Positions 8,764 through 17,325 of a stretch of 64,000 bases of DNA are shown piece by piece. Both the position numbers and the translations under genes were made by a program. The stretch comes from Vreelandella malpeensis (GTDB taxonomy: Bacteria > Pseudomonadota > Gammaproteobacteria > Pseudomonadales > Halomonadaceae), in contig NZ_WHVL01000003.1 in assembly GCF_020622355.1 (NCBI RefSeq), positions 186,001-250,000 of the forward strand, in the 5' to 3' direction. The notes under the pieces are model-generated. The model made no database searches. It was not told where the DNA came from and saw only the letters and a program-made list of their open reading frames with translations. Each line of letters opens with the position of its first letter. Within the stretch, counting starts at the first letter, position 1.

Positions 8764-9596
8764 CAGGCCACCTCCTCGTCCGCGCCCAGGTACACCTCGA
8801 TCACCTTCGGGTCGTTCGATACCTGATCCATACTGCCCTCCGCCAATACGCTTCCCTGGTGGAGCACCGTCACCTTGCGCGCGATGGAGCGCACGAAGCC
8901 CATGTCATGCTCCACCACCACCACCGACTGCTGGCCGGCAAGGCTCGTCAGAAGCTCGGCGGTGCGCTCCATTTCCTGTTCGGTCATGCCGGCCACGGGC
9001 TCGTCCACCAACAACAGGCGCGGACGCTGCATGAGCAGCATGCCGATCTCGAGCCACTGTTTCTGGCCGTGGGAGAGAATGCCCGCGGGTCGATGCCGCA
9101 GCGCCGTCAGACCGATGAGCACCAGCACCTCATCGATATGATCCTGGATCTCGCCGGTCATGCGCGCGGTGAGGGTGGCCAGAATGCGCTTGTCCGCCGC
9201 CATGGCAAGCTCCAGGTTCTCGAACACGCTGAGCGCTTCGAACACCGTGGGTTTCTGGAACTTGCGCCCGATGCCGAGGCTTGCGATCTCCGGCTCGTTC
9301 ATGTGCAAGAGGTTGTGACGGCTGCCGAACCAGACGCTGCCCTCATTGGGACGGGTCTTGCCGGTGATGATGTCCATCATGGTGGTCTTGCCCGCGCCGT
9401 TGGGGCCGATGATGCAACGAAGCTCACCGTCGTCGATGGTCAGGTTAAGCTTGTTGATCGCCTTGAAGCCGTCGAAGCTGACGCTCACGTCTTCCAGGTA
9501 GAGGATCGGGCCGTGGCGCACATCCACCCGAGAGCTCTGAGGGGCGAGAAAGTCGAACACCCGGTCGCGGCTCTTGATCTCTTGCAAGAAGCTCAT
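8763..9596 (-). CDS. urtD: Urea ABC transporter ATP-binding protein UrtD
   Basis: 277-aa LivG-like ATPase of the urea importer. It shows Walker A GPNGAGKTTMMDIITG, the UrtD-type segment KTRPNEGSVWFG, signature LSHGQKQWLEIGMLL, and Walker B LLLVDEPVAGMTEQE. The frame is open far upstream, but ATG 9596 has a strong AGGAGG-type site, begins the conserved N-terminal region, and overlaps the urtC stop by four bases. Confidence 0.93.
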   Translation of the reverse strand: MSFLQEIKSRDRVFDFLAPQSSRVDVRHGPILYLEDVSVSFDGFKAINKLNLTIDDGELRCIIGPNGAGKTTMMDIITGKTRPNEGSVWFGSRHNLLHMNEPEIASLGIGRKFQKPTVFEALSVFENLELAMAADKRILATLTARMTGEIQDHIDEVLVLIGLTALRHRPAGILSHGQKQWLEIGMLLMQRPRLLLVDEPVAGMTEQEMERTAELLTSLAGQQSVVVVEHDMGFVRSIARKVTVLHQGSVLAEGSMDQVSNDPKVIEVYLGADEEVA

Positions 9597-10729
9597 GCGC
9601 TCGCCTCCTGTGGTTGAGTGACATGGCGCCGGCGCAGGTGAGCGAAGAGCCCCGCCACGCCTTTGGGCAAAAGTACCGTGACCAGCACGAACAGCCCGCC
9701 GAGGGCGAAGAGCCAAGCGTCCGGCATCACGCCGGTGAACACGGTCTTGGCGTAGTTGACCAGAATCGCGCCGATCACCGCGCCATAGAGCGTCGCCCGC
9801 CCACCGAGTGCCACCCACAGCACGATCTCGATGGAAAACAGCGGCGAGAACTCGCTCGGGTTGATGATACCCACTTGCGGCACGTAGAGCGCCCCGGCAA
9901 CCCCGGCCAGCATCGCCGAGACCACGAAAACGAAGAGCTGGAAGCGCTCGACCCGGTAGCCGAGAAAGCGCGTACGTGCCTCGGCATCGCGGGTGGCCAC
10001 GCACACCCGGCCAAGCTTGCTGGTCACGATCGCCCGGCACAGCAGGTAGCCCAGCGCCAACGCCACGCCGGACGCCAGAAAGAGCCCAAGGCGCGTGTCA
10101 CTGCTGCGCAGGTTGAAGCCGAGAATCTCGCGGAAGTCGGTGAGGCCGTTGTTGCCGCCAAAGCCCATCTCGTTACGAAAGAACGCCAGCATCAGGGCAA
10201 ACGTCAGCGCCTGGGTGATGATCGAGAGATACACCCCGGTCACCCGCGAGCGAAACGCCAGAAAGCCGAACACCAGCGCTAGAAGCCCCGGCGCCAGCAG
10301 TACCATGGCAAACGCAAACCAGGCCATGTCGAAACCTTGCCAGTACCAGGGCAGGCTTTCCCAGTTGAGAAACACCATGAAGTCCGGCAGCACCGGGTGG
10401 CCGTAGGTACCGCGATCGCCGATCTGACGCATCAGGTACATGCCCATGGCGTAGCCGCCGAGGGCGAAAAAGGCCCCGTGCCCGAGGCTCAGAATGCCCA
10501 GATACCCCCATACCAGATCCACCGCCACGGCGAGCAGCGCATAGCTCAAGTACTTGCCGAACAGGTTCACGGTGTAAGCGTTCACGTGCAGCGCATGGCC
10601 CTGAGGCAGCGCCACGTGCAGCACGGTGACCAGCGCCAACGCGGCCAGCAGCACGCCGAGAAAGAGCTGAGTGGTGCGCTCGCCGAAGGGGCGCAGCAGC
10701 CAGAAACGAGTCGAATGCGATGATGTCAT
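9593..10729 (-). CDS. urtC: Urea ABC transporter permease UrtC
   Basis: 378-aa LivM-like inner-membrane permease with about ten hydrophobic segments, second permease of the urea importer. Recognisable elements include VDLVWGYLGILSLGHGAFFALGG and the coupling segment with conserved Glu-Ala-Arg (CVATRDAEARTRFLGY). It starts 3 bp after the urtB stop, with its GGAGG ribosome site inside the end of urtB. It ends in ATGA overlap with urtD. Confidence 0.93.
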   Translation of the reverse strand: MTSSHSTRFWLLRPFGERTTQLFLGVLLAALALVTVLHVALPQGHALHVNAYTVNLFGKYLSYALLAVAVDLVWGYLGILSLGHGAFFALGGYAMGMYLMRQIGDRGTYGHPVLPDFMVFLNWESLPWYWQGFDMAWFAFAMVLLAPGLLALVFGFLAFRSRVTGVYLSIITQALTFALMLAFFRNEMGFGGNNGLTDFREILGFNLRSSDTRLGLFLASGVALALGYLLCRAIVTSKLGRVCVATRDAEARTRFLGYRVERFQLFVFVVSAMLAGVAGALYVPQVGIINPSEFSPLFSIEIVLWVALGGRATLYGAVIGAILVNYAKTVFTGVMPDAWLFALGGLFVLVTVLLPKGVAGLFAHLRRRHVTQPQEASA

Positions 10730-10732
10730 CGG

Positions 10733-12340
10733 TTAGCCCTCCGCCGCGCGGCCCTTCTGCGGGAAGAGTCCCCGCGGGCGCTTTTGAATGAACAGGATGA
10801 TGAACACCAGCACGATGATCTTGGCCAGCACCGCCCCCGCCCAGGGCTCGAGCACCTGGTTGATCACACCCAGCGACAGCCCCGCCACGAGTGTGCCCCA
10901 CAGATTGCCCACGCCGCCGAACACCACCACCATGAACGAATCGATGATGTAGTTCTGGCCCAGGTTCGGACCGACGTTGGTGAGCTGGGAGAGCGCCACG
11001 CCGGCAAGCCCGGCGACTCCCGAGCCCAGCGCGAAAGTGAGAATATCCACGCGGGTGGCGCGAATGCCCATCGAGCGCGCCATGGCGCGGTTCTGCGTCA
11101 CCGCGCGCACCTCCAGCCCCAGGCGCGTGCGGCGCATGACCAGCATCAGCGCCGCGAACACGAAAAGCGCAAAGCCCATCACGTAGAGACGGTTGAGCGT
11201 CAGCGACAGCGCGTCGTTGATGATGAGTGACCCGCTCATCCACTCCGGTGTCACCACCGTGCGGTTGAGCGGCGAGATCACCGTGCGCACCAGCTGCTGC
11301 AGGATCAGGCTGATGCCGAAGGTGGCCAGCAGCGTCTCCAGCGGGCGCCCCTTGAGAAACTGAATCACGCTGCGCTCGATGGCGATACCGGCCAGGGCCG
11401 CCACCACAAAGCCCGCCGGGATCGAGAGCAGCAGCGCAAGGCCGGGCTGGCCGGGCAACAGCTGCTGCATCATCCAGGTGGTGTAGGCGCCGAGCATCAT
11501 CAGCTCGCCGTGGGCCATGTTGATCACGCCCATCACGCCGAAGGTGATGGCCAGCCCGATCGCCGCCAGCACCAGTACGGAGCCAAGACTCAGGCCGAAG
11601 TAGAGCGTCTCGACGCCGCGGTTGATCTTCAGGTTCTGCTCGACGCTTGCAAGCGCCGCGCGAGCGGCGTCCGCCACCGCCGGGTCGTCGGCATGGGTGG
11701 CGCGGTTGAGTGCCACCCGGGCGCGCGGGTGGAGGCTTCCGGCCAGCGCCTCGACGCCTTCCATCTCACCGTTTTCTGCCTGATGGATGGCCACTGCTTG
11801 CGCCAGGCGCCGGCGCACGTAGTCGTCCTCAGCCTCCTCGATCACCGGCGTCAGGGTCTCGAAAAGCTCGTCGTCCACCTCACCCAGGAGGCGGTCGGCG
11901 GAGCTGCGCCGGCGCTCGACGTTGGGGGAGTAGAGATCAACCACGGCGATGGCACTTCTCAGCTGGTTGCGCAGCGCATTGTTGATGCCGATACGGTCGA
12001 GCTCGCGGCGCGATAGTTCGCCCAGCGGCTCGCCGCTGAGCGCATCCTCGACGGGCCAGTCGCGCCCGGTATTGTTCAGCACGACCACGAAGCGCCCGTC
12101 GTCCGTGCGCTGCAGGCGGCCGTCGAGCAGCGCCTGCAGCCACTCGCGGGCGCGCTCGTCGTCGCTCTGCAGGATGGCAGTGATCGCTTCGCCCTTGGCG
12201 CGGTAGGAGTCGACGTCCAGGGTTTCGAGCAATCGATAGCCCGCATCATCGGTCGGCGGAGCGTCGGTCTGGGCTAGTGCTGCGGGCAGCAGGCCCAGCA
12301 GGAGCGCGCACACGAATGCCTTGGAAAGGAAGCGCCTCAT
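10733..12340 (-). CDS. urtB: Urea ABC transporter permease UrtB
   Basis: 535-aa protein. The N-terminal half is secreted: signal peptide about residues 1-23 (LLPAALAQ), then about 240 helical residues with HEAT-like character. The C-terminal half is a LivH-like permease (GVINMAHGELMMLGAYTTW; RAVTQNRAMARSMG as coupling helix). This long two-part form is normal for proteobacterial UrtB. I placed the start at ATG 12340 (MRRFLSKAF) because it begins the signal peptide; the frame extends further upstream without one. A hairpin separates it from urtA. Confidence 0.92.
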   Translation of the reverse strand: MRRFLSKAFVCALLLGLLPAALAQTDAPPTDDAGYRLLETLDVDSYRAKGEAITAILQSDDERAREWLQALLDGRLQRTDDGRFVVVLNNTGRDWPVEDALSGEPLGELSRRELDRIGINNALRNQLRSAIAVVDLYSPNVERRRSSADRLLGEVDDELFETLTPVIEEAEDDYVRRRLAQAVAIHQAENGEMEGVEALAGSLHPRARVALNRATHADDPAVADAARAALASVEQNLKINRGVETLYFGLSLGSVLVLAAIGLAITFGVMGVINMAHGELMMLGAYTTWMMQQLLPGQPGLALLLSIPAGFVVAALAGIAIERSVIQFLKGRPLETLLATFGISLILQQLVRTVISPLNRTVVTPEWMSGSLIINDALSLTLNRLYVMGFALFVFAALMLVMRRTRLGLEVRAVTQNRAMARSMGIRATRVDILTFALGSGVAGLAGVALSQLTNVGPNLGQNYIIDSFMVVVFGGVGNLWGTLVAGLSLGVINQVLEPWAGAVLAKIIVLVFIILFIQKRPRGLFPQKGRAAEG

Positions 12341-12380
12341 GGGGTTGTTCCTTCGAAAAGAGGTGAAGAGACAGCGTGCT

Positions 12381-12406
12381 CCCTTGCCGCCGGGCGGCGG
12401 CAAGGG
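12381..12406 (-). terminator. Intercistronic hairpin between urtA and urtB
   Basis: An 11-bp perfect stem (CCCTTGCCGCC on one arm) with a 4-nt loop lies 10 bp after the urtA stop and 41 bp before urtB. It has no T-run, so it more likely protects the urtA 3' end or attenuates read-through than fully terminates. This would give more binding protein than permease. Confidence 0.6.
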
Positions 12407-12415
12407 GTTGGGGCG

Positions 12416-13762
12416 TTACTCGGCGAGTGCCGCTTCGGCTTCTTCTACCGCGGTGCTGCCACCGCACGAACCGTTGACGACGTTGAAGTTGCCGCACTCC
12501 ATGGGCTTGCGCCAGTCCGCGATCAGGTCGCGAGACCCCGGCAGGAAGTCGGACCAGGCGTCACCGGCCACGGTGGAGGGCGTCTGCCAGACGATGTCGA
12601 ACTGGCCGTTGTCCTGCACTTCGCCGATCAGCACTGGCTTGGTGATGTGGTGGTTGGGCATCATGGCCGCATAGCCGCCGGAAAGGTTCGGCACGGTCAC
12701 GCCGATGATCGCATCCTTCACCGCGTCGACGTCCGTGGTGCCCGCCTTGCGCACCGCTTCCGCCCACATGTTGAAGCCGATGTAATGGGCCTCCATCGGG
12801 TCATTGGTCACTGCCTCCTCGTCGCCGGTCCAGTCTAGCCAGGCATCGATGAAGTCATAGTTCTCGTCGGTGTCCACGCTCATGAAGTAGTTCCAGGCCG
12901 CCAGGTGGCCGACCAGCGGGCCGGTGTCGATGCCGGAAAGCTCCTGCTCGCCCACGGAGAAGGCGATGACCGGAATGTCCGCAGCGTCGATGCCCTGGTT
13001 GGCGAGCTCGCGGTAGAACGGCACGTTGGCGTCGCCGTTGACGGTCGAGACGACCGCGGTGGGCTTGCCCTCTTCGCCGAAGCGGCGAATCTCGGAGACG
13101 ATGTTCTGCCAGTCCGAATGGCCGAAAGGCGTGTAGTTGACCATGATGTCCGCCTCATCGATGCCGTGCTCTTCCTGTAGATAGGCCTCGAGGATACGGT
13201 TGGTGGTGCGCGGATAGACGTAGTCGGTGCCGACCAGCGCGAAGCGCTCGATGCCGACTTCATTGATCAGGTAGTCGACGGCGGGAATCGCCTGCTGGTT
13301 GGGTGCCGCCCCGGTGTAGAAGACGTTCTCGGAAGACTCCTCGCCTTCGTACTGCACCGGGTAGAAGAGCAGGCCGTTGAGTTCCTCGAACACTGGCAGC
13401 ACCGCCTTGCGCGACACGGAGGTCCAGTTGCCGAACACCACGTCCACTTCCTCCTGGGCGAGCAGCTCGCGGGCGCGCTCGGCGAACAGCGGCCAGTTGG
13501 AGGCCGGGTCGACTACCACGGCTTCGAGCTGACGCCCGAGCAAGCCCCCGGCCTCGTTCTGCTGCGCGATAAGCATCTCGACGGTGTCCTTGAGCGTCGA
13601 CTCGCTGATCGCCATGGTGCCGGAGAGCGAGTGCAGGATACCGACCTTGATCGGATCATCGCTCTCCTGGGCGACGGCCTGGGTACCCACGCCCATCACG
13701 GCGGCGGCGAGAAGGGAGGTGACGAAACGGCGAGAAAGCGGGTTGTGCGTTGGAATGGCCAC
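12416..13762 (-). CDS. urtA: Urea ABC transporter substrate-binding protein UrtA
   Basis: 448-aa periplasmic urea-binding protein, first gene of the urt operon. The signal peptide (residues about 1-31) contains a twin-arginine-like SRRFVTSLLAAA and ends at AVAQ. The mature start (IKVGILHSLSGTMAISE) and FYPVQYEGEESSENVFYTGA are hallmarks of UrtA rather than branched-chain amino-acid binding proteins. The upstream region carries a sigma-54-type promoter and NtrC-like half-sites, as expected for nitrogen-limitation control. Uptake would feed a urease encoded elsewhere. Confidence 0.94.
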   Translation of the reverse strand: MAIPTHNPLSRRFVTSLLAAAVMGVGTQAVAQESDDPIKVGILHSLSGTMAISESTLKDTVEMLIAQQNEAGGLLGRQLEAVVVDPASNWPLFAERARELLAQEEVDVVFGNWTSVSRKAVLPVFEELNGLLFYPVQYEGEESSENVFYTGAAPNQQAIPAVDYLINEVGIERFALVGTDYVYPRTTNRILEAYLQEEHGIDEADIMVNYTPFGHSDWQNIVSEIRRFGEEGKPTAVVSTVNGDANVPFYRELANQGIDAADIPVIAFSVGEQELSGIDTGPLVGHLAAWNYFMSVDTDENYDFIDAWLDWTGDEEAVTNDPMEAHYIGFNMWAEAVRKAGTTDVDAVKDAIIGVTVPNLSGGYAAMMPNHHITKPVLIGEVQDNGQFDIVWQTPSTVAGDAWSDFLPGSRDLIADWRKPMECGNFNVVNGSCGGSTAVEEAEAALAE

Positions 13763-13852
13763 TTGGATCTCCTTGCACCCTTTTCGAAGGGCTCGTTGTT
13801 TGAGCGGCGAACCGGTCGATTACCGGCGCGCGAAAGCATCGCCCAGAGCTCT

Positions 13853-13868
13853 TGCAAGGGATGCGCCA
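13853..13868 (-). promoter_or_regulatory. Sigma-54 (RpoN) promoter of urtABCDE
   Basis: Read on the minus strand the site is TGGCGCATCCCTTGCA. It has GG and GC exactly 10 bases apart and matches the TGGCAC-N5-TTGCA consensus with one change in the -24 box. It lies about 90 bp before the urtA start. Confidence 0.7.
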
Positions 13869-13989
13869 AGCTGAAGCCTTGCCGACTCACTCCTTTCTAA
13901 TCAATCGGTTGGAAACACTCACATTGTCGTTTCGATGTTTGGCTGCACTATGCTGGACCAAAACGCCGCCCAACGTGCACGCTGTCAAC

Positions 13990-14019
13990 GCACCAAAATG
14001 AAAGGGCGCACCAAAAGCG
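13990..14019. promoter_or_regulatory. NtrC-like half-sites upstream of urt promoter
   Basis: The 9-mer GCACCAAAA occurs twice, at 13990 and 14008 (18 bp apart). It equals one arm plus spacer of the NtrC palindrome GCACC-N5-GGTGC, but neither copy has a good second arm. The elements lie about 120-165 bp upstream of the sigma-54 promoter, a normal enhancer distance. This is a plausible but incomplete match. Confidence 0.45.
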
Positions 14020-14038
14020 TTCGCCAACGCCTGAAACT

Positions 14039-14062
14039 AAAAAAGCGCCCCGCAGGGCGCTT
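14039..14062 (-). terminator. Rho-independent terminator of tctCBA
   Basis: Stem AAGCGCCC/GGGCGCTT with a CGCA loop, followed on the minus strand by six T residues (A-run 14039-14044 on the plus strand), 24 bp after the tctA stop. Confidence 0.88.
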
Positions 14063-14085
14063 GGTAAAAAGACGTCGCTGCGCGA

Positions 14086-15570
14086 TCAGGCCTTGCGGCG
14101 ACGCTTCTTGATCAGCGGCAGCGTCAGCGACAGCGCGGCGATGACGAGCAGCGACAAGGAAATGGGCTTGTCGATGAAGGTCATCCAGTCGCCGCCGGAG
14201 ATCTGCAGCGCCCGGCGCATGGACTCTTCCATGATGTTGCCGAGAATCAAGGCCAGGATCAGGGGGGCTGCCGGGAAGCCGAACAGGCGCATGCCGAGAC
14301 CCAGGACGCCGAAGCCGAGCAGCAGCAACAGGTCGAACACGCTGAAGCTCATGCCGTAGACGCCGATCATGCAGAAGATCAGGATCAGCGACAGCAGCAG
14401 TGCCTTGGGCATGTCGAGGATCTTGGCAATAAAAGGGATCAGCGGCAGGTTCAGCACCAGCAGAAAGATGTTGCCGATGTACATGCTCGCCACCACGCCC
14501 CAGAACACGTCCGGGCGCTGTTCGAGCATCATCGGCCCGGGGTTGACGCCCATGACCAGCAGCGCCCCGAGCAGCACCGCAGTGGTACCGGAACCCGGTA
14601 CGCCGAGGGTCAGAAGCGGCACGAACGAGCCGGTGCAGGCAGCGTTGTTGGCGGCTTCCGGAGCGGCCACGCCCTTGATGTTGCCCTGGCCGAAGGTATC
14701 GCCGTCCTTCGCGATCTTCTTCTCCATGCTGTAGCCCAGAAACGAGCCGATCGTGGCGCCAGCACCGGGCAGTACGCCGGTGAAGAAACCGAGCACCGAG
14801 CCTCTGCTCACGGGGCCTGCGATCTCACCCACTTCAGAGCGGGTCAGCTTGAGCGAGCCGATGGCGTTGCGCGGCCCCTCCTTGCTGTCACCGCCGCGCA
14901 GCAGCATGTAGAACACTTCGGCGAGGGCAAAGATACCCAGCGCCACCACCAGGAAATCGATGCCGTCGAGCAGGTTGATCGAGCCGAAGGTGAAGCGCTC
15001 GGTGCCGGTCTGCATATCGATGCCGACGATCGAGATCATTACCCCGATCACGGCGGCGATCAGCCCCTTGACCAGCGACTTGTCCGATAACGACACCACC
15101 GCGGTCAGGCCTAGCACCATCAGGGCGAAGTACTCCGCCGGCCCGAAGCTCACCGCCACCTTGGACAGAAGCGGTGCTACCAGCATCAAGAAGACCACGG
15201 ACACGGTGCCGCCGATGAAGGAGGCATAGGCGGCGATGGCCAGGGCCTTGCCGGCCTGGCCCTTCTTCGCCATCGGGTAACCGTCGAAGGAGGTGGCAAC
15301 AGTGCCCGCCACCCCCGGTGCGTTCAGAAGGATCGACGAGGTGGAGCCGCCGAAGATAGCGCCGTAGTAGACGCCGGCCATCAGGATCAGTCCCGAGGAA
15401 GGCTCCATCGAGAAGGTGATGGGAATCATCAGCGCCAAGGCGCTGATCGGGCCAAGGCCCGGCAACATGCCGATGATGGTACCGGCGAACACGCCGGCGA
15501 AGACGTAGGCGATGTTGATTGGCTCGAGCGCAATGCTGAAGCCATACATGAGATTGTTCAGAGCATCCAT
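14086..15570 (-). CDS. tctA: Tripartite tricarboxylate transporter, large membrane subunit TctA
   Basis: 494-aa inner-membrane protein with about eleven or twelve hydrophobic segments; the main translocation subunit of a binding-protein-dependent secondary carrier for citrate-like acids. The family motifs GTIIGMLPGLGPISALALMIP (residues about 30-50) and the second GFFTGVLPGAGATIGSFLGY repeat are clear. It is the last gene of tctCBA, 47 bp after tctB, and is followed by a terminator. The substrate (citrate, tartrate, other di- or tricarboxylate) cannot be read from the sequence. Confidence 0.93.
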   Translation of the reverse strand: MDALNNLMYGFSIALEPINIAYVFAGVFAGTIIGMLPGLGPISALALMIPITFSMEPSSGLILMAGVYYGAIFGGSTSSILLNAPGVAGTVATSFDGYPMAKKGQAGKALAIAAYASFIGGTVSVVFLMLVAPLLSKVAVSFGPAEYFALMVLGLTAVVSLSDKSLVKGLIAAVIGVMISIVGIDMQTGTERFTFGSINLLDGIDFLVVALGIFALAEVFYMLLRGGDSKEGPRNAIGSLKLTRSEVGEIAGPVSRGSVLGFFTGVLPGAGATIGSFLGYSMEKKIAKDGDTFGQGNIKGVAAPEAANNAACTGSFVPLLTLGVPGSGTTAVLLGALLVMGVNPGPMMLEQRPDVFWGVVASMYIGNIFLLVLNLPLIPFIAKILDMPKALLLSLILIFCMIGVYGMSFSVFDLLLLLGFGVLGLGMRLFGFPAAPLILALILGNIMEESMRRALQISGGDWMTFIDKPISLSLLVIAALSLTLPLIKKRRRKA

Positions 15571-15617
15571 GGGCGTGTCTCTCTAAAACAGGATCGAAGG
15601 CGGCGTTCAGGCAGGGC

Positions 15618-16100
15618 CTAGAACGGCAGCACGCCGGTGGGCAGGTAGACGTCCATCACGCGGGTCATCATCAGATAGAGCCCCAGCACCACACCGAGGG
15701 TCACCGCCAGGGTGACGGAGTGGCGACGATATCCGTAATACACCGTCAGACCCACGCACAAGAGCATGGAGGCGAGCACGAATCCCAACGGCACCAGCAA
15801 GAGTGCATAGGCGGCCACGGCCACGACGGTAACGATCACCCGCGCCCAGGGAGTGGATAGTAGTGGCCCGCGCGGCGCGTCCGGGTCGATGGTGTCGGCC
15901 CCGGCCAGTGGTGCTGGCGGCTCGAAGAACAGAAAAGCGGACAGAATCAGCAGCGCAAAGCCCAGCACCTTGGGAAAGAGGTCCGAATCCACCGGGCGCG
16001 GCAGCGGGAATGTGGCGATCTGCCAGGCCATGGCGATATAGGCCGCCGCCACCAGGGCAAGCACCAGCGCCAGCCACTGATTGGTATTGAGTCGAGTCAT
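15618..16100 (-). CDS. tctB: Tripartite tricarboxylate transporter, small membrane subunit TctB
   Basis: 160-aa protein with four hydrophobic segments, the TctB partner of TctA. It contains the family pattern of PRPVDSDLFPKVLG after the first helix. The start is ATG 16100 (MTRLNTNQW) with GGAGA upstream; the open frame extends 14 codons further without support. It lies between tctC and tctA. Confidence 0.88.
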   Translation of the reverse strand: MTRLNTNQWLALVLALVAAAYIAMAWQIATFPLPRPVDSDLFPKVLGFALLILSAFLFFEPPAPLAGADTIDPDAPRGPLLSTPWARVIVTVVAVAAYALLLVPLGFVLASMLLCVGLTVYYGYRRHSVTLAVTLGVVLGLYLMMTRVMDVYLPTGVLPF

Positions 16101-16142
16101 GGAGGTTCTCCGATAGACATGCCGTGAGGCAAGCATGCACAA

Positions 16143-16169
16143 ACGCCCGGCGACAGCGACGCCGGGCGT
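16143..16169 (-). terminator. Intercistronic hairpin between tctC and tctB
   Basis: A 10-bp perfect stem ACGCCCGGCG/CGCCGGGCGT with a 7-nt loop sits 18 bp after the tctC stop and has no T-run. It probably boosts tctC relative to tctBA by attenuation or 3'-end protection. Confidence 0.6.
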
Positions 16170-16186
16170 GTCGTTCTAGTGCTTTG

Positions 16187-17182
16187 TTACTGGCGCAGAA
16201 GGCCCAGGTCGCCCAGCACGCTGCTGAACTGTTCTTGCTGAGCGTCGAGGAAGTCGCCGAACGCTTCGCTGTCCTGGTAGGCGTCGATCCAGCCCAACTG
16301 GTCGCGAGCGCGCTGCCAGCCATCGGTCTCGAGCATTTCGGCGAAGAGGTCTTCGTAGTAGGCCACCGCCTCGGCAGGCATGTCCGGCGTGCCCATTACG
16401 CCACGCCAGATATCGAAGGTGTAGTCGATCCCCTGCTCCTGGTAGGTGGGCACGTCTTCCAGCCCCCCGCCCAGACGCTCTGGCGCGGACACCCCGAGCG
16501 CGCGCAGCTGGCTGCCTTCGCCCAGTTGGCCGACGGACTCACCGGCACCGGTGATGACCGCTTCGATATGGCCGCCCATCAGGTTGGTCATGGCATCGCC
16601 GCCGCCGGAGAAGGGTACGTAGTTGACGCTGGCGGCCTCGAGACCCGCCGCCGCCGCCGCGCCGGCCATGGAGATGTGATCCATGGAACCCGGAGCGCTT
16701 CCGCCGCCAACGCTAAGGTTGGGGTTTTCCTTGAGCGCGTCGAACAGGTCGTTCAGGGTCTCGTACTCGGAGTCCGCGGACACCAGAATGATCGAGTAGT
16801 CGGTGATCAGACGCGCGATCGGCGTGAAATCGGTGTGATCATAGCGCGAGGCGCCGGACAGCGGTACCAGGATGATCGGCGGGCTGGTGGCGAAGAGCTT
16901 GTGGGGGTTGCCGTTATCCCGGGCGATCTGCGCCCAGGCGACCGCGCCGCCGCCGCCGGGCACGTTGATCGCGGCGAAATTGCGCTCCGCCAGGCCTTCT
17001 TCCTGCAGTACGCGGGATACGGTGCGAACCAAGGTGTCCCAGCCGCCGCCGGGGTTGGCCGGCGCAACAAATTCGATCGACTTGGTGGGTGCCCACTCTT
17101 GCGCCTGGGCACTGGCAGTAGCGCCCACGAGCAATGCAGCGGGCAGGGCCAGCAGAGTGAGGCGTTTCAGGGAAGTCTTCAT
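16187..17182 (-). CDS. tctC: Tripartite tricarboxylate transporter substrate-binding protein TctC
   Basis: 331-aa periplasmic binding protein of the Bug/TctC family. Signal peptide residues about 1-26 (VGATASAQAQE). The mature domain opens with TKSIEFVAPANPGGGWDTLVRTV, the conserved region that grips the carboxylate ligand. I use ATG 17182 (MKTSLKRL) with a GGAGA site; the open frame runs 25 codons further upstream. It is the first gene of tctCBA and lies 143 bp downstream of a CitB-type regulator gene on the same strand. Confidence 0.92.
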   Translation of the reverse strand: MKTSLKRLTLLALPAALLVGATASAQAQEWAPTKSIEFVAPANPGGGWDTLVRTVSRVLQEEGLAERNFAAINVPGGGGAVAWAQIARDNGNPHKLFATSPPIILVPLSGASRYDHTDFTPIARLITDYSIILVSADSEYETLNDLFDALKENPNLSVGGGSAPGSMDHISMAGAAAAAGLEAASVNYVPFSGGGDAMTNLMGGHIEAVITGAGESVGQLGEGSQLRALGVSAPERLGGGLEDVPTYQEQGIDYTFDIWRGVMGTPDMPAEAVAYYEDLFAEMLETDGWQRARDQLGWIDAYQDSEAFGDFLDAQQEQFSSVLGDLGLLRQ

Positions 17183-17325
17183 TGGCGTCTCCACGTATTT
17201 ATGCGTGTTGTTATATCGTCTTACGCCGCGCACGTTAGAAGACCGGGGCCACGGCAAACAAGCTTGTGGTTATAAACGGCAAAAAATTCTTTATGGGCAT
17301 TGTGTTCATTTTGTTCATGGCGCGC

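Larger units (their letters stand above)
13763..14085. other. 323-bp control region between urtA and tctA
   Basis: No gene here. From the urtA side it holds a ~85-nt untranslated leader, a sigma-54-type -24/-12 element (13853-13868), a degenerate GCACT-N5-GGACC element (13945-13959), two GCACCAAAA half-sites (13990-14019), and then the rho-independent terminator of the tctA transcript (14039-14062). Confidence 0.7.
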
